A stretch of DNA of 64,000 nucleotides from Psychrobacter sp. LV10R520-6 (lineage in GTDB: Bacteria; Pseudomonadota; Gammaproteobacteria; Pseudomonadales; Moraxellaceae). Location of the stretch: the NCBI RefSeq assembly GCF_900182925.1, contig NZ_LT900024.1, positions 1 to 64,000 of the forward strand, in the 5' to 3' direction. The notes under the pieces were generated by a model. The model searched no databases. It was not told where the DNA came from and saw only the letters and a list, made by a program, of their open reading frames with translations. The translations under genes were made by a program, and so were the position numbers. Shown in pieces: positions 10,651 to 20,432 of this stretch (position 1 is its first letter; each line of letters opens with the position of its first letter).

Positions 10651-10706
10651 GGGGTGACAACTATCCTGCCATAGGGGGCCCCCTATGGCAGGATAGTTGT
10701 CACCCC
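10651..10706. repeat. Perfect 56-bp palindrome at the repeat/IS junction
   Basis: Two 28-bp arms meet without a spacer between 10,678 and 10,679. The left arm is the end of the long repeat and also occurs at 39,617-39,644. The right arm contains the outer end of the IS3-family element (TAGTTGTCACC from 10,694). The same 11-bp end occurs inverted at the other end of the IS (12,311-12,321). The fold-back could come from IS activity or from a chimeric read. Confidence 0.9.
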
Positions 10707-10744
10707 TAAAAAAACAATCCAAATGGGGGCATCAAGGACTCATC

Positions 10745-11242
10745 ATGCCACGCTATAGTGAAGAACGTAAACAGGCGATATTAAACAAACTACAACCACC
10801 CTTGAACCTATCCATCGCCGAAGTCTCAAGAAATGAAGGCATTGGGCTACAAACTTTGTATAATTGGCGCAACCAAGCCCGACAACAAGGTCAGCCCATG
10901 CCTGGAAACAAGAGAACCCCCAATGACTGGTCAAGCGCGACCAAACTTGCCACCGTCATTGAAACCGGCAGTCTAAGCGAAGCCGAACTCAGTGAATACT
11001 GCCGCCGTAAAGGACTCTATAGCGAACAAATCAAAGCGTGGCGTAGCGACGCCCTAAAAGGCTTTAGTAGCAGCAAACAACAAAGCCTTAAAGATAAGCG
11101 TCAACAGCAGACGGATCGCAAACACATCAAACAGCTACAACGCGAGCTTGCCCGAAAAGAGAAAGCGTTGGCTGAAACCGCCGCTTTACTGGTGCTCAGA
11201 AAAAAGTTGGATGCGTTTTGGGAGGAGCACGAGGACGACTGA
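10745..11242 (+). CDS. IS3-family transposase OrfA
   Basis: This 165-residue protein has an N-terminal helix-turn-helix (about residues 5-45, with EVSRNEGIGLQTLYNWR). A second HTH-like stretch around residues 65-100 follows, then a basic, heptad-like helix KQLQRELARKEKALAETAALL that would act as a leucine zipper for OrfA-OrfAB pairing. An upstream TTG in the same frame at 10,697 would start inside the IS end; the ATG at 10,745 fits OrfA proteins better. OrfA alone normally binds the IS ends and limits transposition. Confidence 0.85.
   Translation: MPRYSEERKQAILNKLQPPLNLSIAEVSRNEGIGLQTLYNWRNQARQQGQPMPGNKRTPNDWSSATKLATVIETGSLSEAELSEYCRRKGLYSEQIKAWRSDALKGFSSSKQQSLKDKRQQQTDRKHIKQLQRELARKEKALAETAALLVLRKKLDAFWEEHEDD
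11200..11206 (+). promoter_or_regulatory. Programmed -1 frameshift heptamer A AAA AAG
   Basis: In the OrfA frame the codons read AGA AAA AAG, so the heptamer A_AAA_AAG is correctly phased for -1 slippage. The -1 frame then stays open through GTT GGA TGC and joins orfB, giving an OrfAB fusion transposase as in other IS3 elements. Confidence 0.8.
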
Positions 11243-12300
11243 CCTTGCTGCCAGAGCGCAAACAATATCTAGCGTGGATACAAGACGCGAATCAGTCAGG
11301 TGCTAGAATTAACCTTGCCTGTGAAGAGGTTGGAATTAGCTTACGTACCTATCGGCGCTGGTACCGCGCGGGTCAGGTGAGCTGGGACAAGCGATTAGAT
11401 GCCATACGTCCCGTACCGAAGAACAAGCTAAGCGCGTCTGAGCAAGCCGCGATCATTGCCGTGTGTAACCTGCCACGCTTTGCAAGCTTGCCGCCCACCC
11501 AGATTGTACCGACACTGCTTGATGAGGGGTTGTATTATGGTTCAGAGTCCACTTTTTACCGGGTACTTAAGCAACACCAACAACTCAATCATCGAGGTCG
11601 CAGTCTTGCCCCTCGAGTATCAAAGGCACCAAAGACCTTCACGGCGACAGGACCCTGCCAAGTGTTCTGCTGGGACATCACTTATTTGCCAAGCCCTGTT
11701 CGCGGGCAGTTTTATTATCTGTACATGATTGAGGATGTGTATAGCCGTAAGATTGTCGGTTGGGAAGTGCATGATCACGAGTCAGGAACACTGGCAGCCG
11801 AGCTGCTACAGCGTACGTTAATCAGTGAAAATGCGCTACACACGGGTGTGGTATTACACTCAGACAATGGCGCACCCATGAAAGCACAAACCATGCGTAT
11901 GAAAGCGTATGAGCTTGGTGTGGTTACTTCTTATAGTAGACCGAGGGTAAGTAATGATAATCCGTTTGCAGAGTCGCTGTTTAAAACCTGTAAGTATCGC
12001 CCTAATTGGCCAACACAAGGCTTTGAAAGCCTGAATGATGCAAGACGATGGGTACTTACATTCACTCGCTGGTATAATTATGAGCATAAGCACAGTCAGC
12101 TTCGCTTTGTGACCCCCAATCAGCGCCACACGGGTGAAGATGTTGAGATATTAGCTCAGCGTAAGATGACGATGGATCTCGCTAAAGCTGAAAACCCTAT
12201 ACGTTGGGGCTCAAAAGAGGTTAGAAACTGCTCACCAGTTGGGCCGACGACATTGAACCCAGTAAAAGAGCAGAAACAGGATAAATTAAAAGCCGCTTAA
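11218..12300 (+). CDS. IS3-family transposase OrfB (DDE integrase)
   Basis: The OrfB part, about 360 residues, carries an HTH_21-like region and an rve integrase core. The DDE residues are visible: D153 in CWDITYLP, D216 in HSDNGAP and E252 in NPFAESLFKT, with the IS3-typical 35 residues between the second D and E. It is expected to be made mainly as the -1 frameshift fusion with OrfA. Its frame is open back to the slippery site. The stop lies 11 bases before the right inverted repeat. It appears intact and potentially active. Confidence 0.88.
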   Translation: MGGARGRLTLLPERKQYLAWIQDANQSGARINLACEEVGISLRTYRRWYRAGQVSWDKRLDAIRPVPKNKLSASEQAAIIAVCNLPRFASLPPTQIVPTLLDEGLYYGSESTFYRVLKQHQQLNHRGRSLAPRVSKAPKTFTATGPCQVFCWDITYLPSPVRGQFYYLYMIEDVYSRKIVGWEVHDHESGTLAAELLQRTLISENALHTGVVLHSDNGAPMKAQTMRMKAYELGVVTSYSRPRVSNDNPFAESLFKTCKYRPNWPTQGFESLNDARRWVLTFTRWYNYEHKHSQLRFVTPNQRHTGEDVEILAQRKMTMDLAKAENPIRWGSKEVRNCSPVGPTTLNPVKEQKQDKLKAA

Positions 12301-12446
12301 ACCGGCTTATGGTGACAACTAGCTTGATAAACTCCGCCATCGTTTGATGACTGTTTTTTATATCTATAACAACTGACTATTTATGAAGCTTAATGATGTA
12401 TCTATTCATTAGAATAAGTCGTTATTTTCTCAATTAAAATGACGGT

Positions 12447-12854
12447 TTAGATTTGGCAATTAACTTGGTATTCTTTACCGTCTGCCCATTTCATGGCTAG
12501 GATACCTTTATCGCCTTTTATGTGCCATGCATAGACAATTTCTGGGTTAGAGTCGTTTACATAGCTTGCGGTATCGCCTTGCACGCCACCATTTAAAATG
12601 ATTGGCTGTTCTGACCATTTAATTTTAGGTAGAGTGGCGTTTAACATGACTTCTTCTTTGTTGATAGACTGTTTTGCCATGATTTTAGCGTCGTCAGTAC
12701 AAGTATAAGGCGCTGGTGCCATACGATCATAGGCAGCTTTAGTCACGCTTTCTGAAGGGGTACTAGTACTAGGTGCAGTAGGAGCGGTAGTAGCACAAGC
12801 GCTAAGTAGAGCAAGGGCTGGTAGGGCAGTAGCTAGTTTCATCATGGTATTCAT
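12447..12854 (-). CDS. Small lipoprotein, possibly MliC-like
   Basis: The product has 135 residues with a signal peptide ending in the lipobox LLSAC, then an alanine/threonine/proline/serine-rich linker and a compact C-terminal domain. The ATG at 12,854 has GGAG 8-11 bases upstream, which favours it over an in-frame TTG 12 bases earlier. The domain order (YTC near the start, YAWHIKGDKGILAMKWADG, and a final NC pair) resembles membrane-bound C-type lysozyme inhibitors, but the match is weak by eye. It would sit on the inner leaflet of the outer membrane. Confidence 0.7.
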   Translation of the reverse strand: MNTMMKLATALPALALLSACATTAPTAPSTSTPSESVTKAAYDRMAPAPYTCTDDAKIMAKQSINKEEVMLNATLPKIKWSEQPIILNGGVQGDTASYVNDSNPEIVYAWHIKGDKGILAMKWADGKEYQVNCQI

Positions 12855-13034
12855 GGTCTTCTCCAAAATATAAAAATCGTTGTGTCTTTAGTTTTAATAA
12901 CGCATTAAGCGTATGGCGTTCATAGTATCGAAAAGCCAATCTGGACAATGTTAGAAATTGTTCCTTAGATGTTAGCTTCGTTGCTTAACTTACTGACTAA
13001 TGTAATTGTTCAGATGAGCTAATAAAAGACCAAT

Positions 13035-13074
13035 AAAAAGCGCACAACAGCTTAAGGGCTGATGTACGCTTTTT
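13035..13074 (-). terminator. Terminator-like hairpin after ygiQ
   Basis: Outer arms AAAAAGCG and CGCTTTTT enclose a weaker inner stem. The hairpin lies between ygiQ and the lipoprotein gene, both on the minus strand, and is symmetrical enough to act in either direction. Confidence 0.6.
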
Positions 13075-13132
13075 ATCTGAGCTGATTTAACTTATTTCAT
13101 TTATATTAGCTCATTTATGCTGATTTATAAGC

Positions 13133-14329
13133 TTACTTGGTTTTACGCGGTGGCAGTCCGGTATGCTGAGTTTGGAAATTACCTTTACTCACCCTTTTAG
13201 CGTTTTTGCCCACTGGACTTTTCGCAGCAGAAGCACCACTCTTGGTAGCGACATGGTTATTACGTTTTACAGAGTCATTACCAAGACGACTGTTCTTTTT
13301 ACGCGCCGATTGATAGCTGTCCTGCGCCGCATCACGCCCTTCTAAACTGGCGTTAAATGGAGGTATTAGGCAGCCACGACCTTTGCCAATAAGATCGCCA
13401 CGGCCCATACTCTTAAGCGCCTCACGTAGTAGTACCCCGTTTTTTGGGTCGTGATAGCGTAAGAATGCTTTGTGTAATTTGCGCTGCTTACCGGACTTGA
13501 CGATATCCATATCACCTTCAGCACGGCTAACTTTATGCAGCGGATCTTTATGGGTGTGATACATGGTGGTGGCAGTGGCCATAGGACTGGGATAAAACGC
13601 TTGCACTTGATCTGCGCGGTAGCCATGGCTTTTGATCCAAAGCGCAAGATTCATCATGTCTTCGTCTTTGGTACCCGGATGGGCGGCGATAAAGTAAGGA
13701 ATCAGGTACTGTTCTTTACCGGCTTCTTGGCTGAACTGTTCAAACATGGCTTTAAATTGATCGTAACTGCCCATGCCCGGCTTCATCATTTTCGATAGTA
13801 CGCCTTCTTCTGAATGTTCAGGGGCAATTTTGAGATAGCCGCCAACATGATGGCTGACCAGCTCTTTGACATATTCAGGATCTTTAACCGCCAAATCATA
13901 ACGCAGACCCGAGGCAATAAGGATTTTTTTGACGCCTTTGATATCACGTGCTTTACGATATAGTTTAGTCAAATTACTATGATCGGTAATTAAGTTCTCA
14001 CAGACGTCAGGATAGACACAAGACGGTTTACGGCAATTCTTTTCAATCTTCTCATCTTTACAGCTGAGGCGGTACATATTGGCAGTGGGCCCGCCAAGGT
14101 CGGATATCACACCAGTAAAGTTGGGCGCAGTATCACGAATAGCCTCAACCTCGCGTAGAATGGATTCTTCTGAGCGGTTTTGAATAATGCGCCCTTCGTG
14201 CTCGGTAATGGAGCAAAAAGTACAGCCGCCAAAGCCGCCGCGCATGATGTTCACTGAGAATTTAATCATGTCATAAGCAGGGATGCGCGCATCGCCATAG
14301 CTCGGATGCGGTAGGCGTGCATAAGGCAA
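13133..14329 (-). pseudogene. ygiQ: YgiQ-family radical SAM protein, 5'-truncated remnant
   Basis: The reading frame gives 398 residues that match only the C-terminal half of YgiQ (UPF0313, usually about 700 residues or more). It begins at the LPYxRLPHPxYG segment just before the radical SAM core, and the ~350-residue N-terminal domain is absent. An in-frame TAA lies six codons upstream of the TTG taken as start. In the SAM motif the family has C-FGG-C-xF-C; here the first cysteine is glycine ([11 protein letters not shown], Gly32; TGC to GGC), so the [4Fe-4S] cluster would lack a ligand. Both changes point to a dead gene. The C-terminus keeps the usual basic, low-complexity tail. Confidence 0.8.
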
Positions 14330-14332
14330 GTC

Positions 14333-14447
14333 AGAGACAGTATTTTATGAGAAATAGTGTTTGTAACGGCTAATTAGGTATAGTTGAACTGTTTTAGTTC
14401 AGTGTTTAACCATAATATACTTCAATGTTATGAGAGGGCCTGTCTCT
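14333..14447. repeat. Segment bounded by AGAGACAG / CTGTCTCT at the ygiQ break
   Basis: Inverted octamers AGAGACAG (14,333-14,340) and CTGTCTCT (14,440-14,447) enclose 99 bases exactly where homology to ygiQ ends. CTGTCTCTTGA at the right edge resembles the inside end of IS50-type IS4-family elements. The left octamer, however, is also readable as ygiQ codons, so a chance match is possible. Confidence 0.35.
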
Positions 14448-14506
14448 TGAAGAAAGCAGCATTTAAAAACAGCATTTTCTGAAAACAACACTACCTAGGA
14501 TTAGAA

Positions 14507-14893
14507 ATGCCCAATCGAATAATAGCGTTTTTATTAATTTTGCTCATACCTCTATCAGCAAATGCTTCAGACATGATTGTATTAAATGGCTTTTTATCTA
14601 TAGCTTATATGTTGTTCTTCATACCTCTAGCACTATTAATCCATTTGATAGTTACTGTCTATTTTCAAAAGAAAGGCTACTATCGCGGCAAATCTTTTAC
14701 TATCAAATATCTGATAATCGCTATGTTAGTTCCTATAACGGGCATTGCTTTGCTCACCTTTGAATATTTGTCGAATATGAGTAGGGCAGGCATGCACGTT
14801 GGAACCTTTTTATCTATTCTGTTCGTACATGGGTTTCTATCTTTAATTTTTGCTATTCCTTATCTTCTTCATCTTACGGCTACCGAAAAATAG
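14507..14893 (+). CDS. Small membrane protein of unknown function
   Basis: The 128-residue product starts with a signal-peptide-like segment (LLILLIPLSANAS) and then has three hydrophobic stretches (about residues 25-50, 65-85 and 100-122). A basic loop (QKKGYYRGKSFTIKY) lies between the first and second. AGGA precedes the ATG by 7 bases. I do not recognise the family. It is downstream of the ygiQ break and points away from it. Confidence 0.6.
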   Translation: MPNRIIAFLLILLIPLSANASDMIVLNGFLSIAYMLFFIPLALLIHLIVTVYFQKKGYYRGKSFTIKYLIIAMLVPITGIALLTFEYLSNMSRAGMHVGTFLSILFVHGFLSLIFAIPYLLHLTATEK

Positions 14894-14929
14894 AAAAACT
14901 ATTCACTTTTCAACAACTATCAATAGTTA

Positions 14930-15397
14930 TCAATCGAGCATAATCTTCGTACCACTCTTAGTAAAGTTCATTACAAACTGACTCTTAAAATTGCGCACAT
15001 TATTTTCATAAGTCAGCAAGCTGCGGGTGAACTGATGATAGTCGCTCATATTCTTAGCGTTGACCATCAACATAAAATCAAAATCGCCCGACACTTCATA
15101 GCAGCTCATCACTCGCGACTGCGCGTCCATTAAGCGCTCAAATCGATGCTGCATCGAAGTATTGGAGCGCTCCATCTCTATCATAACCACCGCTGTCAGA
15201 CCGTAGCCAACCTTATCAGGATTGACGATAGCCACCTGCTTGGTAATCACGCCATTGTCTATCAGTGCTTGAATTCGGCGTTGCGCCGTGGCGATAGACA
15301 CATGAACGTGTTCTGCCACTATTTTTAGTGGTAGCGTCACATCGTCTTGTAATAGATTTAAAATGGCTTTATCCGTATTGTCTAAAAGCTGACTCAT
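14930..15397 (-). CDS. Lrp/AsnC-family transcriptional regulator
   Basis: The product has 155 residues, the usual size. An N-terminal winged helix-turn-helix (LDNTDKAILNLLQDD to IQALIDNGVI) is followed by a C-terminal RAM/ligand-binding domain (GYGLTAVVMIEMERS, VMSCYEVSGDFDFMLMV). Such proteins form dimers to octamers and sense amino acids. It is divergent from the drug/metabolite transporter at 15,666, with 268 bases between the starts. That arrangement is common for an Lrp-type regulator that controls an amino acid exporter, so control of the neighbour is a reasonable guess. Confidence 0.9.
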   Translation of the reverse strand: MSQLLDNTDKAILNLLQDDVTLPLKIVAEHVHVSIATAQRRIQALIDNGVITKQVAIVNPDKVGYGLTAVVMIEMERSNTSMQHRFERLMDAQSRVMSCYEVSGDFDFMLMVNAKNMSDYHQFTRSLLTYENNVRNFKSQFVMNFTKSGTKIMLD

Positions 15398-15665
15398 AAG
15401 TGTGTGTCCTCTTAGATAAAATCTTTAATAAGGGCTGATATTCTCAATAAAAAATTGTACAGTATCGAGAGAATATAGCTTCGTTATCATAACAACTTAA
15501 AATCTAATAAAAAAAGCTATTATTGTTCTGTTTTTAGATAAATAAAATCATATGTTCGATAATACTGAGATATATTTCCACTGTATCGCTGTAAACTGAA
15601 TCTTATCAGCCAATAAGCAAAAAAATAAAGCTGGTAACGGTCTCTTTCTATTTCTATCTCAATTT

Positions 15666-16688
15666 ATGGTGCTCTGTATGTCTACGTCAATCCTATCTAA
15701 TATGGTAGCGTCCACTTTGTCGCGGTGGCTATTACCTGCCGTCTGGACCACCAGTAATACGCAGCAGCGCACCTTGATGTTAGGGGTGGTGTTTGCCATA
15801 GTATCCAATGTGCTGTTTGGCGTGCTTTATGCGTACAGCAGTTTTTTGGCACCTTTATCAGGTACGCAAGTATTTATTTGGCGCATGTTGGCGATGTGGG
15901 CGGTATTGATCGGATATTTGCTTATCAGTAGTCGGCTCAATTTGCATATTGATAAGCTGCGTGCTTTGAAGTCAGTCAAACAATGGGCATGGTTGCTACT
16001 GCCAACGCCAATATTTTTAAGTCAGTTGTGGCTATTTATGTGGGCACCCGTCAATGGTCAAGGCGTACAGACGGCGATGGGATATTTCTTATTCCCCTTG
16101 ATGATGGTGGTGTTCGGTTGCGTATTGTTTGGTGAAAAGCTCAGCCGCCTCCAGTGGTTGGCAGTCGCATTTGCAGCAGTCGGCGTGGGCAGTGAAATCA
16201 TACGGACCCAAAGCGTGTCGTGGGCGACTTTATGGGTCTGCGGTACCTATCCAATATATTATATTGTACGCAGACTGCAAGGTATTGATGCGATTACCGG
16301 CATGTTGGTGGATTTGACTTTGTTTGCGCCCTTTGCGCTTGGCTATCTGTATCTAGTGGCACCCAGTAATTTGTCTATGGTGGCAGGTTCTGGGTTCTTT
16401 ATGGTGATGCTGGCAGGTTTGGGTGTGCTGAGTGTGTTAGCAATGAAGACCAATATCGATGCCAGTCAAATGTTGCCTGTGAATGTATACGGAATGATGA
16501 GTTATTTGGAGCCGGCGTTATTGTTTATTTTAGCGGTAACCGTGCTGGGCAATCCATTTGAATCGGCGATGATATACAGCTATGGTTTGATTTGGTTAGG
16601 TATTGCCTTTTTAATTGCTCATGGTATCCGTCAGTTACGTCGTGCTCGTAGAGAGACGCGAAGGGTGTTAAATGAGCAGGTAGCTTAA
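15666..16688 (+). CDS. RarD-like EamA/DMT-family transporter
   Basis: The 340-residue membrane protein has about ten hydrophobic segments and two EamA-type repeats. Family marks are GVLYAYSSFLAPLSGTQVFIWRMLAMW in the first half, FGEKLSRLQWLAVAFAAVGV at the repeat boundary and MMSYLEPALLFILAV in the second. It resembles RarD (chloramphenicol-sensitivity protein) more than plain YdcZ/EamA exporters. The likely role is export of small metabolites or amino acids. The N-terminus is uncertain: ATGs lie at 15,666 and 15,678 and neither has a clear ribosome site. It is probably controlled by the divergent Lrp gene. Confidence 0.85.
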   Translation: MVLCMSTSILSNMVASTLSRWLLPAVWTTSNTQQRTLMLGVVFAIVSNVLFGVLYAYSSFLAPLSGTQVFIWRMLAMWAVLIGYLLISSRLNLHIDKLRALKSVKQWAWLLLPTPIFLSQLWLFMWAPVNGQGVQTAMGYFLFPLMMVVFGCVLFGEKLSRLQWLAVAFAAVGVGSEIIRTQSVSWATLWVCGTYPIYYIVRRLQGIDAITGMLVDLTLFAPFALGYLYLVAPSNLSMVAGSGFFMVMLAGLGVLSVLAMKTNIDASQMLPVNVYGMMSYLEPALLFILAVTVLGNPFESAMIYSYGLIWLGIAFLIAHGIRQLRRARRETRRVLNEQVA

Positions 16689-16763
16689 ATGAATAGAGAG
16701 CTTAATTTTAAAGTTATTTAAAAATTACTGAGCAAAACTAACCCTATAAAAGATCATAAAAAA

Positions 16764-16801
16764 ACGGACGATTCAGCTATTATTTAAGCCGAATCGTCCG
16801 T
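16764..16801. terminator. Bidirectional terminator between the transporter and smpB
   Basis: A perfect 11-bp stem ACGGACGATTC / GAATCGTCCGT with a 16-base loop lies between two convergent genes, preceded by seven A. Confidence 0.8.
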
Positions 16802-16856
16802 TCTATCGTAAAGAAACAAGTGCGTTGTTAAACTAACACCTCTAATATAAAAGCGG

Positions 16857-17333
16857 CTAGTCTAAATGTTGCTTAAAACCGCGCTGTTTATCACGTTCCC
16901 AATCGCGGTCTTTTAAGGTTTTGCGTTTGTCGTGCTGTTTTTTACCTACCGCCAGCGCAATTTGGCATTTGACCATTGAGCGCTTCCAATAACAAGACAA
17001 CGGTATGCAGGAATAGCCTTTTTGGTTGACTGCCCCAAATAGTTTTTCAATTTCGCGGCGATTGAGCAGCAGCTTGCGAGTCCGAATACTATCAGGGTCT
17101 ACATGGGTCGAGCTTGAAAGTAGGGCTTGCACATGCGACCCAAATAAGAACGCTTCCCCATTACGGAAGGTAACGTAAGCTTCCGTAATCTTCATTTTAC
17201 CGGCACGGATGGCTTTAACTTCCCAACCTTGGAGTGACAAACCTGCTTCAAACGTCTCTTCAATAAAGTACTCGTGGCGAGCCTTTTTATTGGCACAAAT
17301 TTGATTGTCAGGCTTTTTTGATTTTTTTGACAT
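16857..17333 (-). CDS. smpB: SsrA-binding protein SmpB
   Basis: The 158-residue protein binds tmRNA and delivers it to stalled ribosomes for trans-translation. Visible family marks are [20 protein letters not shown] near the N-terminus, [11 protein letters not shown], and the basic C-terminal tail beginning [19 protein letters not shown], which folds into the empty mRNA channel. The length is typical. The tmRNA gene is not in the window. Confidence 0.97.
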   Translation of the reverse strand: MSKKSKKPDNQICANKKARHEYFIEETFEAGLSLQGWEVKAIRAGKMKITEAYVTFRNGEAFLFGSHVQALLSSSTHVDPDSIRTRKLLLNRREIEKLFGAVNQKGYSCIPLSCYWKRSMVKCQIALAVGKKQHDKRKTLKDRDWERDKQRGFKQHLD

Positions 17334-18224
<891 letters not shown>

Positions 18225-18236
18225 TCTATTTACCTT

Positions 18237-18353
18237 GAAATGACTACAGGGTGGCTGGGGAAAAATTTTGTAGCATCGAAAAGTGGCGTAGCCGCACAGC
18301 AAGCAAGAAAATTTTACCAGCCCCACGTAAATAAGACGTGTCTAATTCGGTTT
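18237..18353. repeat. Dispersed palindromic repeat, copy A
   Basis: The inner palindrome (GGCTGG...AAAATTTT to AAAATTTTACCAGCC, about 18,251-18,326) surrounds a conserved core GTGGCGTAGCCGCACAGCAAGC. Related copies are at 20,215-20,335 (inverted) and 57,961-58,075. It sits in the coaD-ferredoxin gap with no coding potential. Confidence 0.75.
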
Positions 18354-18387
18354 TGTAGCAAATACTTAGAAGTTAAATATACAATAG

Positions 18388-18663
<276 letters not shown>

Positions 18664-18889
18664 ACTACTGGGCAATAAGTCACTATTAAACATGACTGTT
18701 AAAAACGACTACTCACATCTAACCACCATTTAAGAAGCATTCATTCTAATACTTTCTCTGAAAATCAAAGCCAACTAGGAAGACGAGTGCAAATGCTGTG
18801 TTCGTAGGTTGAGTGAGTCTGAGAGTATTGGCTTAGCTAAATTGTTTTTTGAAATTGGTATAAAGAGCTAATATTTTACGGACAAGACT

Positions 18890-20203
18890 ATGACTATCAG
18901 TATGGACCAGTCTACAAGTGACTTTGACCAACAACATCTCTGGCATCCTTATGCCAGCCTGCCGCCCACTTATCCTAATATCGTTATTGACCATGCCGAT
19001 GGCATTTACATTGTCACCCAAGATGGCACGCGCCTTATAGATGGGATGTCTTCATGGTGGGCTAGCGTTCATGGTTATAACCACCCCACACTAAATGCCG
19101 CTATTGTTGAGCAGTTGGGTAAAATGGCGCATGTGATGTTTGGTGGCTTGACCCATCAGCCAGCGATAGATTTAGGCAAAAAATTACTAGATATTGTCCC
19201 AGCTGGATTAGATGCTATCTTTTATTCCGATAGTGGCAGTATTGCGGTGGAAGTAGCGCTTAAGATGGCGCTGCAATATCAAGTTGCCGCCAAATGCCCA
19301 AACAAGAAGCAATTTGCTTCCACCCATTCAGGATATTATGGCGATACTTGGCATGCAATGAGTGTCTGTGATCCGGTAGCGGGTATGCATAGTCTATATG
19401 GTAATCAATTGCCCATGCAGCATTTTGTACCTGCGCCGCCATTAGGCTTTGAGCGTGCGTTGATGGAAGATGAGCGCGATGAGTTAACCACTTTTTTTGA
19501 TAATAACAGCGACAAGTTAGCAGGCTTTATTATTGAGCCGATTATCCAAGGCGCTGGCGGTATGCGCTTCTATAGTCCTGAGTATTTGCAACTGTTACGT
19601 CAGCTGTGTGATGAGCATGATGTAGTATTAATTGCTGATGAAATTGCGACTGGTTTTGGTCGTAGCGGTAAATTGTTTGCTTGCGAGCATGCCAATATCA
19701 GTCCCGATATTATGACTGTCGGTAAAGCGTTGACTGGTGGCTATATGACCTTTGCGGCGACTTTATGTACGCGCAAAATTGCCGAGACTATTAGCCAGAG
19801 TGATTATCCAGCGCTGATGCACGGCCCTACTTTTATGGGCAATCCTCTGGCCTGTGCGGTCGCGTGTGCCTCAATTGATTTGATAGTATCTTATGATATC
19901 CCTAATCGTACCGCAAAGATGCAAGCCACTATGGAGCAGCAGCTTGCACTAGCCACGATGCTAGAGGGCGTTAAAGAAGTACGCTGCCTGGGCGCAGTAG
20001 CCGTTATTGAGCTATATGACGCTGTTGATATGCCTACCTTTCAATCCTTACTTATTGAAAATGGAATTTGGGTCAGGCCATTTGGTAAATTGGTCTATAT
20101 CATGCCGCCTTATGTTATTACCGATTCCGAGCTTGTGACTTTATGCCAAGCGTTGTTAAAAGTAGTCAGCACTTATTTGACTCAAATTCAAAACCAGCGA
20201 TAG
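18890..20203 (+). CDS. bioA: Adenosylmethionine-8-amino-7-oxononanoate aminotransferase
   Basis: BioA transfers an amino group from S-adenosylmethionine to KAPA to make DAPA, the antepenultimate step of biotin synthesis. The 437-residue protein is a fold type I PLP enzyme. It has LWHPYAS and DGMSSWWASVHGYNHP near the N-terminus, SDSGSIAVEVALKMA, HSGYYGDTWHAMSV, the IADEIATGFGRSG segment, and the PLP lysine K279 in VGKALTGGYM. bioD follows on the same strand after 229 bases that contain a dispersed repeat. bioB, bioF and bioC are not in the window, so the pathway is split across the genome. Confidence 0.96.
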   Translation: MTISMDQSTSDFDQQHLWHPYASLPPTYPNIVIDHADGIYIVTQDGTRLIDGMSSWWASVHGYNHPTLNAAIVEQLGKMAHVMFGGLTHQPAIDLGKKLLDIVPAGLDAIFYSDSGSIAVEVALKMALQYQVAAKCPNKKQFASTHSGYYGDTWHAMSVCDPVAGMHSLYGNQLPMQHFVPAPPLGFERALMEDERDELTTFFDNNSDKLAGFIIEPIIQGAGGMRFYSPEYLQLLRQLCDEHDVVLIADEIATGFGRSGKLFACEHANISPDIMTVGKALTGGYMTFAATLCTRKIAETISQSDYPALMHGPTFMGNPLACAVACASIDLIVSYDIPNRTAKMQATMEQQLALATMLEGVKEVRCLGAVAVIELYDAVDMPTFQSLLIENGIWVRPFGKLVYIMPPYVITDSELVTLCQALLKVVSTYLTQIQNQR

Positions 20204-20214
20204 TAAATATTAAA

Positions 20215-20335
20215 TGAAATAGATACGGGTCATAAAAATTGCAAGGCTGGCAAATTTTTATCGCTTGCTGTGCGGCTCCGCCACTCCAGAGGCTTCAAAA
20301 AATTCACACAGCCATGCACACTGTATCCGTTTTAA
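20215..20335. repeat. Dispersed palindromic repeat, copy B (inverted)
   Basis: It carries GGCTGGCAAATTTTT, then the core in reverse (GCTTGCTGTGCGGCTCCGCCAC), CAGAGGCTTC and AAAATTCACACAGCC. Outer edges ATACGGG and GTATCCGTTTT extend the symmetry. It lies between bioA and bioD. Confidence 0.75.
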
Positions 20336-20432
20336 GGTCGATATATCCACCCTGACGCTTAGTTGTGGTTTTTAATTTCATGATTAAGTCACTGTTGTAT
20401 CGGTTAACAAGTCTTCTGTTATAAGGTAGGTT

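Larger units (their letters stand above)
1..10678. repeat. Left copy of a 10.7-kb direct repeat
   Basis: This stretch matches 28,961-39,640 in the same orientation. The offset rises from 28,960 at base 1 to 28,966 by about base 5,930 and is then constant to the end. By eye I count about 17 differences. Nearly all are one-base insertions or deletions, many in homopolymers, with a few gaps of 2-3 bases and essentially no substitutions. All lie in the first 6 kb. The repeat may extend left of the window. The copy ends inside the palindrome that abuts the IS3-family element. Real duplication and assembly artefact are both possible. Confidence 0.97.
10694..12321 (+). mobile_element. IS3-family insertion sequence, about 1.63 kb
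   Basis: The element has terminal inverted repeats TAGTTGTCACC at 10,694-10,704 and GGTGACAACTA at 12,311-12,321. It has two overlapping genes, orfA and orfB, in the 0 and -1 frames, and a DDE transposase. No target duplication is visible: the left flank is the palindrome and the right flank is GCTTGATAAAC. That is expected if the left flank was replaced by the duplication or by an assembly join. The subgroup cannot be fixed by eye. Confidence 0.85.
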
